6,968 nt of DNA from Actinomycetota bacterium (GCA_005883365.1 VAXA01000027.1:1-6968); one strand, 5' to 3'. Counted from the stretch's first letter, positions 1-6,525 are shown. Numbers and translations are program-made. Notes: generated from the letters alone by a model not told the origin.

Positions 1-714
1 GGCCATGCCGGTGAAGGCCGCCGCGCCGTGCCGCCGCGGCGATGCGACGATTTGCCCGACGACTCCGATCGCTTCGAGCGGTGGGCCGAGCACGCGGCCC
101 AGGCGGCCGCGGCAAAGCCACTTGCGGTAACGAACGGCGAGCAGGGCAAGCGCCGTTCCCGCAGGAACGCCGACCGTCCACGAGAGCGTTACCGCGCGCT
201 GCGCGTGCCGGTGGTCGACGAGCATGAGGATCGCGCAGATGAGCGCACCCGTCGAGAGGACGGCGTACTCGAGCGAGCCGAGACCGAGCACCCGGATCCG
301 GGCCTCGTCGGGCGGCACGCCGAGATCCTCGAGCGCCTCGATGTCGACGGCGAATCCGCCGCGAGGAATGAACATCCCGAACCCGGCGGCGACGATCGCG
401 GCCGCGCGCAGCCTCCCGAGCTTGACGCCGCGGCCCACGTGGGCGATCTCCCGGTACGCGAAGGTGTAGCCGATGTGGGCGGCGACGGCGCCCGCGATCG
501 CGAACGGGAACCAGTACGTGTTCGCGTGCCGGAGACGGGAGGCGACGGCCACGTAACCAGCCGCCCCGGCGACGAAGATCGTTGCGACGAGCGACAACGC
601 GGCGGCGACGATCATCAGCATCACGACGTCGTGTGCCTCGTGGTCGCGGTGGTGTGCGAGCACCACGCCGAGGGGGCCGCGACGCCGATCGCCCTCAGCT
701 GCCCGGCGCGTCAT
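1..714 (-). CDS. YbhN/UPF0104-type multi-pass membrane protein (LPG synthase TM-region family), partial
   Basis: I translated the minus strand from an ATG at 714-712. The frame stays open for 238 codons to the left edge, so the C-terminus is missing. The product is a polytopic membrane protein. Hydrophobic segments lie near residues 31-58, 68-84, 103-117, 147-166 and 178-195. The stretch around residues 117-153 (PRGGFAVD, then an acidic helix, then RVLGLGSLEYAVL) resembles the conserved core of the YbhN/UPF0104 family, which is related to the transmembrane flippase half of lysylphosphatidylglycerol synthase MprF. Members are thought to move lipids or lipid-linked molecules across the membrane, but no substrate can be named here. 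The first 28 residues are charged and the ATG has no clear Shine-Dalgarno, so starts at residues 31 (GTG), 32 or 34 (ATG) are possible. tRNA-Arg(UCU) lies 32 bp upstream on the same strand, with no terminator visible between them. Family assignment is by motif memory only. Confidence 0.6.
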   Translation of the reverse strand, partial: MTRRAAEGDRRRGPLGVVLAHHRDHEAHDVVMLMIVAAALSLVATIFVAGAAGYVAVASRLRHANTYWFPFAIAGAVAAHIGYTFAYREIAHVGRGVKLGRLRAAAIVAAGFGMFIPRGGFAVDIEALEDLGVPPDEARIRVLGLGSLEYAVLSTGALICAILMLVDHRHAQRAVTLSWTVGVPAGTALALLAVRYRKWLCRGRLGRVLGPPLEAIGVVGQIVASPRRHGAAAFTGMA

Positions 715-746
715 CGTCCGCTTGTACCCAAAGCACGCACGAGAGA

Positions 747-819
747 TGCGCCCGGGAGGATTCGAACCTCCGACCCGCGGATTAGAAGTCCGCCGCTCTG
801 TCCACTGAGCTACGGGCGC
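747..819 (-). tRNA. tRNA-Arg(UCU)
   Basis: The minus strand folds into a complete 73-nt cloverleaf. The 7-bp acceptor stem pairs GCGCCCG (819-813) with CGGGCGC (754-748), with discriminator A at 747. The D arm is GCTC/GAGC. The anticodon stem is GCGGA/TCCGC and the loop CTTCTAA gives anticodon TCT (786-784). The T arm is GGAGG-TTCGAAT-CCTCC. It reads AGA and, by wobble, AGG arginine codons. The CCA end is not encoded, because TCT follows the discriminator, so CCA must be added by nucleotidyltransferase. It shares the D and T arms with the tRNA-Arg(UCG) at the right end of the window. Confidence 0.97.
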
Positions 820-828
820 GCGCTCCCA

Positions 829-834
829 AGAGTA
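829..834 (-). promoter_or_regulatory. Candidate -10 element for tRNA-Arg(UCU)
   Basis: The minus strand reads TACTCT here, which fits the relaxed TANNNT -10 pattern common in high-GC actinobacteria. It ends 9 nt before the mature tRNA 5' end at 819, a normal distance for a short tRNA leader. No good -35 hexamer is visible 16-18 bp upstream (the sequence there is close to CCTACC). This is a spacing-based guess. The same short gap holds the ribosome binding site of the divergent carboxypeptidase gene. Confidence 0.3.
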
Positions 835-854
835 GAGCCCTCAGCGGCGCGGGT

Positions 855-858
855 AGGG
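855..858 (+). promoter_or_regulatory. Ribosome binding site deciding the M32 carboxypeptidase start
   Basis: AGGG lies 8 nt before the ATG at 867. It favours that ATG over the in-frame GTG at 858, which shares its last G with this element. Confidence 0.45.
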
Positions 859-866
859 TGCCGCGC

Positions 867-2357
867 ATGGCGGACGCCTTCGAGCGGCTGAAGGAGCGGC
901 TGGCCCAGGTCACGGACCTCAACAAGGTCGTCCGGCTTCTCTCGTGGGACCAGCAGACGATGATGCCGCTCGCCGGCACCGGCCATCGGGCTGACCAGAC
1001 GGCGACGGTGCAGCGCGTCGCGCACGAGCTGTTCACCGACCCCGCTGTCGGCCGGCTTCTCGACGAATTGCGGCCGCTCGAAGACTCGCTCGAGCCCGAT
1101 TCCGACGACGCCGCGCTGATCGGGCTCACGCGCCGCGACTACGAGAAGGCGGTCAACGTGCCGTCGGCGCTCCGCGCGGCGATGGCCCGAGCAACCGCCG
1201 AGGCGCGGCCCGTCTGGGTGAAGGCGAAGGCCGAGGCGGACTTCCCATCGTTCCTGCCGGCGCTCGAGCGGATCGTGGAGCTGAAGCTCGAGTACGTCGA
1301 CCGCGTTGCGGATGGCGCCGCCGAGCGGTACGACGTCCTCCTCGACGACTACGAGCCGCAGACGACGACGGCGGAGGTGCGGACGCTGTTCGAGGAGCTC
1401 AAGCCGCCGCTCGTCGAGCTGATCGCCGAGCTGCGGGAGCGGGAGGTTGACGACACGTTCCTCCACGGGGACTTCCCGCCCGATCGCCAGCGCGCGCTCG
1501 CGCTCGACGTGATCGAGCTCTTCGGACACCGGCCCGACAGCTGGCGGATCGACCCGACCGAGCATCCGTTCGCCTCGAGTGCTGGTCGCAACGACGTCCG
1601 GATCACCACGAACTACCACCCCGACTCGCTCGAGTCGCTCTTCTCGACGATGCACGAGTACGGCCATGGCCTGTACACGCACCAGCTGCCGCAGCACCTC
1701 GAGCGGCTGCCGACCGGCCAGGCGTGCTCGCTCGGTATCCACGAGTCGCAGAGCCGGCTCTGGGAGAACCTCGTCGGCCGCAGCCTCCCGTTCTGGCAGC
1801 GCTTCTATTCGCGGCTGCAGGAGACGTACCCCGAGCAGCTCGCGGACGTCGACCTCGAGCGCTTCCGGGCCGGCATCCATGCCGTCAAACCGAGCCTGAT
1901 CCGCATCCAGGCCGATGAGGTGACGTACGGGATGCACGTCATGCTCCGCTTCGAGCTCGAGCAGGACATCGTCGAAGGCCGCGTGGCGCTGCGCGACCTG
2001 CCGCAGCGATGGAACGAGAAGATGTGGGAGTACCTCGGCGTCGAGGTGCCCGACGACGGGCACGGCGTCCTGCAGGACGTCCACTGGTCGGGCGGCTCGA
2101 TCGGCTACTTCTCGACGTACCTCATCGGGACGGTTGCGTCCGTGCAGATCTGGGAGGCGGCCCGGCGCGATCTCGCCGAGCTCGAGGAGCAGGTTGGCAG
2201 CGGCGACTTCGCGCCGTTGCGCGAGTGGCTCGGCGAGCACGTGCACGCCCTCGGCCGCAAGTTCTCTCCACAGGAGACGCTGCGCCGCGCGACCAGCTCG
2301 TCGCTTTCCGCGCAGCCGTATCTGGATTACTTGCGGAAGACCTACGGGGTCGCGTAG
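867..2357 (+). CDS. M32-family metallocarboxypeptidase (carboxypeptidase Taq type)
   Basis: This 496-residue zinc carboxypeptidase removes C-terminal amino acids from peptides. Family enzymes act in the cytoplasm with broad specificity but poor action on C-terminal proline. Every hallmark motif is present in order: HPF (233-235), DVRIT (243-247), HEYGH (263-267; H263 and H267 bind metal, E264 is the catalytic base), HES (292-294; E293, 30 residues after H263, is the third ligand), IQADE (347-351) and GVLQDVHW (400-407). The length matches typical M32 enzymes of about 500 residues, so the gene looks complete and active. No signal peptide is seen. I chose the ATG at 867 because AGGG at 855-858 lies 8 nt upstream. 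A GTG three codons earlier (858) is in frame but would overlap that site. The 3' end overlaps the convergent exported-protein gene by 16 bp. It is divergent from tRNA-Arg(UCU), and no operon partner is visible. Confidence 0.95.
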   Translation: MADAFERLKERLAQVTDLNKVVRLLSWDQQTMMPLAGTGHRADQTATVQRVAHELFTDPAVGRLLDELRPLEDSLEPDSDDAALIGLTRRDYEKAVNVPSALRAAMARATAEARPVWVKAKAEADFPSFLPALERIVELKLEYVDRVADGAAERYDVLLDDYEPQTTTAEVRTLFEELKPPLVELIAELREREVDDTFLHGDFPPDRQRALALDVIELFGHRPDSWRIDPTEHPFASSAGRNDVRITTNYHPDSLESLFSTMHEYGHGLYTHQLPQHLERLPTGQACSLGIHESQSRLWENLVGRSLPFWQRFYSRLQETYPEQLADVDLERFRAGIHAVKPSLIRIQADEVTYGMHVMLRFELEQDIVEGRVALRDLPQRWNEKMWEYLGVEVPDDGHGVLQDVHWSGGSIGYFSTYLIGTVASVQIWEAARRDLAELEEQVGSGDFAPLREWLGEHVHALGRKFSPQETLRRATSSSLSAQPYLDYLRKTYGVA

Positions 2358-2914
2358 CGCGCGATCCGCAAGCCGTCGAGCAACCTCGTCAGGGCTGCGC
2401 GGGTCTGCGGCGAGGCGCGGCGTCCCACACTGACCCAAACGTAGAAGGCTCGCTTGGCAACCCGGAACTCGTACAAGAGGCTCGCCGGCGGCAGACAGCC
2501 TGAGCGTCCGCTGGTGGGGAGCCGGAAGTGCCTGGGGCGGCTCGGCAGTCGCGGCAGGCTGCGGCGAAGCGAGGCGCCGTCGAGGACCTCCTTCACGAGG
2601 ACGAAGGCGCCGTCGGCCGGCCGGCCCCGTGCCCGCGTGCCGTCGCAGTCGTCGATCCCGCTCGGCAGCCTGTACGTGCTCACGGCGAACAGGGTGTGCG
2701 GGTCGGACACATTGTCGAGACGGCGCCTCGTGACATGCCAGTTCGCCGGATAGCGGAAGACGACCGACTGCCCGTGCGGAAAGCGGCGCGCGATCGAGCG
2801 TCCGTCGATCACGACCCGCACCGACTGGCGTGAGGGCAGCGGTGTCGAGGCAGCGGCGGCAGCGATCAGCGTGATCGCGAGGACTCCCACCGCGGCTCCG
2901 TGGATCGTTCGCAC
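2342..2914 (-). CDS. Exported or membrane-anchored protein of unknown function
   Basis: This is a 190-residue product from a GTG at 2914. I do not recognise the family. Residues 1-22 (MRTIHG followed by an Ala/Val/Leu/Ile run) form a Sec-type signal peptide or a single N-terminal anchor, so the rest should lie outside the membrane. The mature part has a FRYPANW motif at 53-59, a DPHTLF segment at 71-76, and exactly two cysteines (C90, C140) that could form a disulfide. A hydrophobic strand (AFYVWVSVG, about 156-164) and a C-terminal helix ending LLDGLRI follow. An F-x-YP-x-x-W opening is also seen in small extracytoplasmic PsbP/Mog1-like folds, but that link is speculative. The frame extends upstream to a GTG at 3010. 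That start would leave only 14 bp to the divergent DJ-1 gene and put about 32 polar residues before the signal segment, so I prefer 2914, although no strong Shine-Dalgarno precedes it. The gene ends 16 bp inside the carboxypeptidase 3' end. Confidence 0.72.
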   Translation of the reverse strand: MRTIHGAAVGVLAITLIAAAAASTPLPSRQSVRVVIDGRSIARRFPHGQSVVFRYPANWHVTRRRLDNVSDPHTLFAVSTYRLPSGIDDCDGTRARGRPADGAFVLVKEVLDGASLRRSLPRLPSRPRHFRLPTSGRSGCLPPASLLYEFRVAKRAFYVWVSVGRRASPQTRAALTRLLDGLRIARYATP

Positions 2915-2977
2915 TACTCGAAGTACGGCTGCGCGCCTGCTCCAAGTCCCGGAGGTGGGCACGTATAGGTCTCGCGG

Positions 2978-2997
2978 CGCCGGGTAGGCGCCCGGCG
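2978..2997. repeat. GC-rich inverted repeat (stem-loop) between divergent genes
   Basis: The arms CGCCGGG (2978-2984) and CCCGGCG (2991-2997) are exact reverse complements around a 6-nt loop. An overlapping alternative pairs GGCGCC (2976-2981) with GGCGCC (2987-2992). It sits 14 nt upstream of the AGGAGG ribosome binding site of the DJ-1 family gene, inside the 110-bp divergent spacer. It could be a leader hairpin or an operator. Chance is also possible in DNA this rich in G and C. Confidence 0.4.
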
Positions 2998-3011
2998 ACA
3001 CCGAAATCACA

Positions 3012-3017
3012 AGGAGG
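3012..3017 (+). promoter_or_regulatory. Strong Shine-Dalgarno for the DJ-1/PfpI gene
   Basis: A full AGGAGG lies 7 nt before the GTG at 3025. It is the best ribosome binding site in the window and selects that GTG over the ATG at 3034. Confidence 0.85.
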
Positions 3018-3024
3018 GGTCTTT

Positions 3025-3579
3025 GTGGCTGAGATGCTGAAAGGCAAGAAGGTCGCGATCCTCGCGGCCGACATGTTCGAGCGAGTGGAGCTCGAGGAGC
3101 CGAGGCAGGCGCTCGAGGACGCGGGCGCCGACGTCGAGATCGTCTCGATTCACGACGGCGAGATCAAGGGCTTCGACCACTTCGATCCGGCGAACACCGT
3201 GCAGGTCGACCGGACGGTCGAGCAGGTGTCGCCCGACGACTACGACGCGCTCATGGTCCCGGGCGGCGTCGGCAATCCCGACCAGCTCCGCGGGGACGAG
3301 AACGCCGTCGCGTTCGTCCGCGGATTCCACGACTCCGGCAAGCCGATGGCGCTCATCTGTCACGCCCCGTGGGTGCTCGTCGAGAGCGGCGTCGTGCGCG
3401 GCAAGCGCGTCACCTCGTGGCCGACGCTCGAGACCGACATCCGCAACGCAGGCGGCGACTGGGTGGACGAGGAGGTCGTGGTCGACGGCAGTCTTGTGAC
3501 GAGCCGGAAGCCCGATGACATCCCGGCCTTCAACCGCGAGATGGTGCGGATCTTCTCGGGGGAGCGAGTGCCGGCCTGA
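3025..3579 (+). CDS. DJ-1/PfpI-family protein (class I glutamine amidotransferase-like)
   Basis: This 184-residue single-domain cytoplasmic protein belongs to the DJ-1/PfpI superfamily (peptidase family C56 type). The core opens with KKVAILAADMFERVEL (8-23). E19 matches the conserved glutamate of the FEDVEL motif in PfpI. The nucleophile elbow is LICHAPW with C112 and H113, as in PfpI, so the catalytic Cys-His pair is intact. VPGGVGNPDQLR (near residues 79-90) is the usual loop before it. Relatives have been described as proteases, chaperones, glyoxalases or protein deglycases, often linked to oxidative or carbonyl stress. The sequence alone does not choose among these. The GTG start is set by AGGAGG 7 nt upstream. 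The gene appears monocistronic: the upstream neighbour is divergent, and a strong stem-loop follows 14 bp after the stop. Confidence 0.92.
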   Translation: MAEMLKGKKVAILAADMFERVELEEPRQALEDAGADVEIVSIHDGEIKGFDHFDPANTVQVDRTVEQVSPDDYDALMVPGGVGNPDQLRGDENAVAFVRGFHDSGKPMALICHAPWVLVESGVVRGKRVTSWPTLETDIRNAGGDWVDEEVVVDGSLVTSRKPDDIPAFNREMVRIFSGERVPA

Positions 3580-3593
3580 ACACAAGGGCGCAA

Positions 3594-3617
3594 ACGGGGC
3601 CGCAAACGCGGCCCCGT
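3594..3617. terminator. Likely bidirectional terminator hairpin
   Basis: A perfect 10-bp stem pairs ACGGGGCCGC (3594-3603) with GCGGCCCCGT (3608-3617) across an AAAC loop. It sits between the convergent stops of the DJ-1 gene (3579) and the beta-propeller gene (3634), where a shared terminator is expected. There is no U-run on either side. Such U-poor hairpins are commonly proposed as terminators in high-GC actinobacteria, but their efficiency is uncertain. Confidence 0.72.
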
Positions 3618-3633
3618 CGCGCGGTGCGGTGGG

Positions 3634-4818
3634 TTAGGTGACGACGATGCCGGAGGGGGATGCTCCGCGGGGTCCGGCAGCGCCCGTCAGCGGGGTGAGG
3701 GTGCCGCCGTCGACGGTGAAGCCGGAGACGGCGTTGCTGCCCGACTCGACGACCCAGAGGGTGGAGCCGTCGGGGGAAAGGCGTGCGTCCTCGGCGCCGG
3801 CGCCGATTTGGCCGGGGGCGGTGCTCTGGAGGAAGGTGAGCGTTCCGCCGGTGCCGATCGAGTAGCTGGAGATCGAGGCCGAAGCCGTATTGACGACGAA
3901 GAGGAAGCTGCCGTCGTGGCTGATCTCGATCCAGCAGGCAGCGCCGCCGTCGTTGGCGACCGGCGCTCCCACCGGGGTGAGGGTGCCGTCCGCGGCGTCG
4001 GTGAAGCTGGAGACGAGGCCCGGGAAGGCGGCGCCTCCGGCCGCGGTGTGGGCGTCGGAGACGAACAGCTCGTCTGGGTTGGTGGGGTTGAACTCGCTGC
4101 CGAGCTGGCCCCAGCCCTGAGCGGGCGAGAACGCTTGGGCGTCGTAGGGTGAGCCGGGAGCTGCGGTCAGTCGTCCGTCCTGGCCGACGGTGAAGCTGTC
4201 GATCAGCGAGGTGGCGATGCGGGTGCCGGCGACCCTGGTCCCGTCGCCGTTGAAGAGCACCTGGCCCGGCTTGGAGTCGTTCGGGAGCACGTAGGTCGAG
4301 TCGGGAATCGGCCTCAGTTGCCCACCCGCGTTCAGCCTGAAGCCGGTGTAGTTGGTGTCGCCGAGGCTGCTGCCGGGGCCGGCGTTGCCGACGTAGACGA
4401 GATCGTCGTGGACACCGATGCTGACCGGGGCGACACCGCCCGACGCGACCGGCGATCCTTCGACAGCTTGGAGTGCGCCGTCGGGCTTGATCCGCAGCAC
4501 CGAGATCTGGTTGCTGCCCGCGTCGACGGCGAGCAGGTAGCGACCGTCGGCGCTCAGCTGGAGCGAGCCCTGCGAGGCGTCGGGGTGACCCGTCCCAGAG
4601 CCGCCGATCGAGAAGGGAGAGCCCGGTGCCGGCGTGAGGCTCCCGTCGGCGTGGCGGTCGAAGCCGGCGATGCTGTTGACAGGTGCCGTGTTGTCGTTCA
4701 CGTACACATGTCCGACCACGTCCGACGCGGCCGAGGCGCCACCGGCGGCAAAGGAGGCCCCAGCCAACGCCGACGCGAGCAGGCTGGCAACTGCAACGAC
4801 GCGTGTGAGCAAGTACAT
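3634..4818 (-). CDS. Secreted seven-repeat beta-propeller protein (lactonase/YVTN-like)
   Basis: The product has 394 residues and an N-terminal Sec signal peptide: MYLLTR, a hydrophobic Ala/Leu/Val core to about residue 25, and an A-S-A site at 28-30. The mature protein carries seven diverged repeats in which a hydrophobic strand is followed by an S/A-rich turn and a second strand. They begin near residues 38, 94, 141, 195, 251, 306 and 354 (for example YLLAVDAGSNQISVL and LFVVNTASASISSY). Linkers of the form DGxLTPxPGSP and S-x-DG separate them. This matches a seven-bladed propeller of the lactonase (6-phosphogluconolactonase-like)/YVTN group. Most secreted members have no proven enzyme activity, so lactonase function should not be assumed. 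I chose the ATG at 4818 because AAGGAG lies 6 nt upstream and the signal peptide starts there. The frame runs on to 4911 but would then overlap the divergent DUF47 start. Only 60 bp separate it from that phosphate-uptake gene. Confidence 0.88.
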   Translation of the reverse strand: MYLLTRVVAVASLLASALAGASFAAGGASAASDVVGHVYVNDNTAPVNSIAGFDRHADGSLTPAPGSPFSIGGSGTGHPDASQGSLQLSADGRYLLAVDAGSNQISVLRIKPDGALQAVEGSPVASGGVAPVSIGVHDDLVYVGNAGPGSSLGDTNYTGFRLNAGGQLRPIPDSTYVLPNDSKPGQVLFNGDGTRVAGTRIATSLIDSFTVGQDGRLTAAPGSPYDAQAFSPAQGWGQLGSEFNPTNPDELFVSDAHTAAGGAAFPGLVSSFTDAADGTLTPVGAPVANDGGAACWIEISHDGSFLFVVNTASASISSYSIGTGGTLTFLQSTAPGQIGAGAEDARLSPDGSTLWVVESGSNAVSGFTVDGGTLTPLTGAAGPRGASPSGIVVT

Positions 4819-4824
4819 GAGGGT

Positions 4825-4830
4825 CTCCTT
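4825..4830 (-). promoter_or_regulatory. Shine-Dalgarno of the beta-propeller gene
   Basis: On the minus strand AAGGAG sits 6 nt before the ATG at 4818. This fixes the start directly ahead of the signal peptide and excludes the 31-residue upstream extension. Confidence 0.8.
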
Positions 4831-4846
4831 GTCCTCGAATGACCGG

Positions 4847-4860
4847 GTCTGCCGGCGGAC
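4847..4860. repeat. Near-palindrome in the propeller/DUF47 divergent spacer
   Basis: GTCTGCCGGCGGAC is a 14-bp palindrome broken by one symmetric T/G position. It lies 18 bp before the DUF47 GTG and 28 bp before the propeller ATG. Its position suits an operator for either or both genes. I recognise no known regulator site; in particular it does not look like a Pho-box direct repeat. It may be chance. Confidence 0.3.
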
Positions 4861-4878
4861 AAGCAAGCACGGCCTGCC

Positions 4879-5502
4879 GTGGCGCGCCTGACGCTGATCC
4901 CTCAGAAGCACGAGTTCTTCGGCCTCTACAACCGAGCGGCCGAGAACATCGTCGCGATCGCCGAGCGACTCGTCGAGCTACTCGACCGGTTCCCGGACGA
5001 TGCAGATGACCTCGGACGTGAGGTGAAGGAGCTGGAGCATGAGGGCGACCGCCTCACACACGAGCTGGTCGACCTCCTCAACCGCACGTTCGTTACGCCG
5101 TTCGATCGGGACGACATGTACCGGCTCGCAGGCGCTCTTGACGATATCTGCGACCACGTCGACGCGGCGGCAGGCAGGGTCGTCGGCTACGGCGTCCGTG
5201 AGATCCGCTTGCAGGCACGCGAGCAGGCGCAAATTATTCGGCGCTCGGCGGGGAAGCTCGCCGACGCCGTCGCACTGCTCGAGGGATTCCAGGACTCGCG
5301 GGCACATCTCGCACAGCTACGCGAGCTCGAGGACGTGGCCGACGGGATCCTTCACGACAGCGTCTCGAGCCTCTTCATGGCACGTGCCGACCCGCTCGAG
5401 GTGATCCGCTGGAAGGACATCCACGAGAGTCTCGAGCAGGCGATGGACGCCTGCGAATACGCCGCCGACGTGCTCGAGGCGATCGTCGTCAAGAACCGCT
5501 GA
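4879..5502 (+). CDS. PhoU-like DUF47 protein, accessory to the PiT phosphate permease
   Basis: This 207-residue all-helical cytoplasmic protein belongs to the DUF47 (PhoU-like) family. Members usually sit beside PiT genes and are thought to bind metal and modulate phosphate transport. The N-terminus (LIPQKHEFFGLYNRAAENI) is the typical family opening and supports the GTG start at 4879, although no clear Shine-Dalgarno precedes it. The two PhoU-type three-helix halves are visible. The first has E-H-E-GD-RLTHEL and TFVTPFDRDD, then DDICDHVD (88-95) with the spaced acidic residues of a metal site. The second has LEDVAD near 149-154 and KDIHESLEQAMDACEYAAD near the C-terminus. The PiT gene starts 17 bp after its stop, so the two are almost certainly co-transcribed. 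The secreted propeller gene is divergent across 60 bp. Confidence 0.92.
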   Translation: MARLTLIPQKHEFFGLYNRAAENIVAIAERLVELLDRFPDDADDLGREVKELEHEGDRLTHELVDLLNRTFVTPFDRDDMYRLAGALDDICDHVDAAAGRVVGYGVREIRLQAREQAQIIRRSAGKLADAVALLEGFQDSRAHLAQLRELEDVADGILHDSVSSLFMARADPLEVIRWKDIHESLEQAMDACEYAADVLEAIVVKNR

Positions 5503-5519
5503 ACCGGAGCTCGTAGGCC

Positions 5520-6503
5520 TTGGCGCTGCTCGTTCTCGTGGTTGCGGTAGCTCTCGCGTTCGACTTCACGAACGGTTTCCACGACACGGCAAACTACGTG
5601 GCAACCTGGGTCGGGACCCGGGCGCTCTCGCCGCGCTGGGCGGTGCTCATCTCGGCAGCCGCGAACCTCGCCGGCGCATTCGTGACGACCGCCGTCGCCA
5701 CGACCGTCGGCAAGGGGCTCATCGACACTGGCCTGGTCACCGAGCAGACAGTGCTGGCCGCGCTCTTCGGTGCGATCACCTGGAACCTCCTTACGTGGCG
5801 CGCCGGCCTGCCCTCGAGCTCGACCCACGCCCTGATCGGGGGCCTGATCGGCGCAGCGCTCGTCCAGTCGGGCTCGCAGGGAGTCAAATGGTCCGGGCTT
5901 TGGCACAAGGTCGTCGTCCCTGGGGCCGCCTCGCCCGTGATCGGTTTCGCCGGCGCATTCGTCCTCCTCGTCGCCATCTACTGGCTCTTCCACCGGCTCA
6001 CGCCCGGTATCGCCAACCGGGGGTTCCGTGCCGGCCAGCTCTTCTCTGGCAGCTGGGTCGCCTTCACACATGGCGCGAACGATGCGCAGAAGACGATGGG
6101 CGTGATCGCGCTAGCCCTCTACACGCACGGCTCGATCTCGAGCTTCTACATCCCGACCTGGGTGAAGGTCACAGCGGGACTGACGATCGCGGCCGGGACT
6201 TACGTCGGTGGGTGGCGGATCGTCCGCACGCTCGGCCAGCGGATCTACAAGATGCAGCCCGAACACGGCTTCGCCGCCCAGGTCGCCGCCGGTACCACCC
6301 TCTACGCCGGCACCCACTTCGGTTTTCCGATCTCCACGACACACGTCGTCTCAGGCTCAGTGATGGGCGCTGGCGCGACCCGGCGGCTCTCGGCTGTCCG
6401 CTGGGGCGTCGCGGGCAACATCGTCGTCGCTTGGCTCGTGACCCTTCCAGCCGCCGCCCTCGTCGCGGCCGCTCTCTACTACCCCGTCAACTGGATCTTC
6501 TAG
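5520..6503 (+). CDS. PiT-family inorganic phosphate transporter
   Basis: This 327-residue polytopic permease brings inorganic phosphate into the cell coupled to protons or cations (PiT family). It shows the family's internal duplication. DFTNGFHDTAN (15-25) and PSSSTHALIGGLIGAAL (98-114) in the first half are mirrored by HGANDAQKTMG (184-194) and PISTTHVVSGSVMGAG (270-285) in the second. The aspartate/asparagine signature residues are intact in both. About nine or ten hydrophobic spans are visible. The length fits the short bacterial PiT type, not the roughly 500-residue E. coli PitA. The start is a TTG at 5520 with GGAG (5506-5509) 10 nt upstream. Later in-frame GTG codons would cut into the first membrane span, so TTG is preferred. 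It follows the DUF47 gene by 17 bp as the second gene of a two-gene operon. Two stop codons (TAG TAG) end the frame, and a stem-loop lies downstream. Confidence 0.95.
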   Translation: MALLVLVVAVALAFDFTNGFHDTANYVATWVGTRALSPRWAVLISAAANLAGAFVTTAVATTVGKGLIDTGLVTEQTVLAALFGAITWNLLTWRAGLPSSSTHALIGGLIGAALVQSGSQGVKWSGLWHKVVVPGAASPVIGFAGAFVLLVAIYWLFHRLTPGIANRGFRAGQLFSGSWVAFTHGANDAQKTMGVIALALYTHGSISSFYIPTWVKVTAGLTIAAGTYVGGWRIVRTLGQRIYKMQPEHGFAAQVAAGTTLYAGTHFGFPISTTHVVSGSVMGAGATRRLSAVRWGVAGNIVVAWLVTLPAAALVAAALYYPVNWIF

Positions 6504-6505
6504 TA

Positions 6506-6523
6506 GTTGCCAAAACGTTGCCA
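6506..6523 (+). repeat. Short direct repeat after pit
   Basis: GTTGCCA occurs at 6506-6512 and again at 6517-6523, an 11-bp period close to one helical turn, just after the PiT stop codon. The function is unknown and chance is possible. Confidence 0.3.
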
Positions 6524-6525
6524 TT

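Noticed and set aside
28..891. A 287-codon plus-strand frame at the left end
   Set aside because: It is antisense to the YbhN-like membrane protein, passes through tRNA-Arg(UCU), and yields a charged, Arg/Asp-rich product with no fold signal. The APGRIRTSDPRIRSPPLCPLSYG stretch type is a well-known tRNA read-through artefact.
3010..3010. GTG at 3010 as the start of the exported protein
   Set aside because: It would leave 14 bp to the divergent DJ-1 start and put a polar stretch before the signal segment. The GTG at 2914 fits better, though this is not proven.
810..3074. A 754-codon open frame on the minus strand, antisense to the whole carboxypeptidase gene
   Set aside because: It runs opposite a gene with every M32 motif. 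Its composition is Arg/Asp/Glu/Leu-rich as expected from reversed high-GC codons, it overlaps the tRNA-Arg, and it has no recognisable domain.
3530..4870. A 446-codon minus-strand frame overlapping the beta-propeller gene
   Set aside because: The other frame has a signal peptide, a ribosome site and seven propeller repeats. This one is Arg/Pro-rich low-complexity translation of the same DNA.
4819..4911. N-terminal extension of the beta-propeller gene to 4911
   Set aside because: It lacks a ribosome site, would overlap the start of the DUF47 gene, and would bury the signal peptide behind 31 charged residues.
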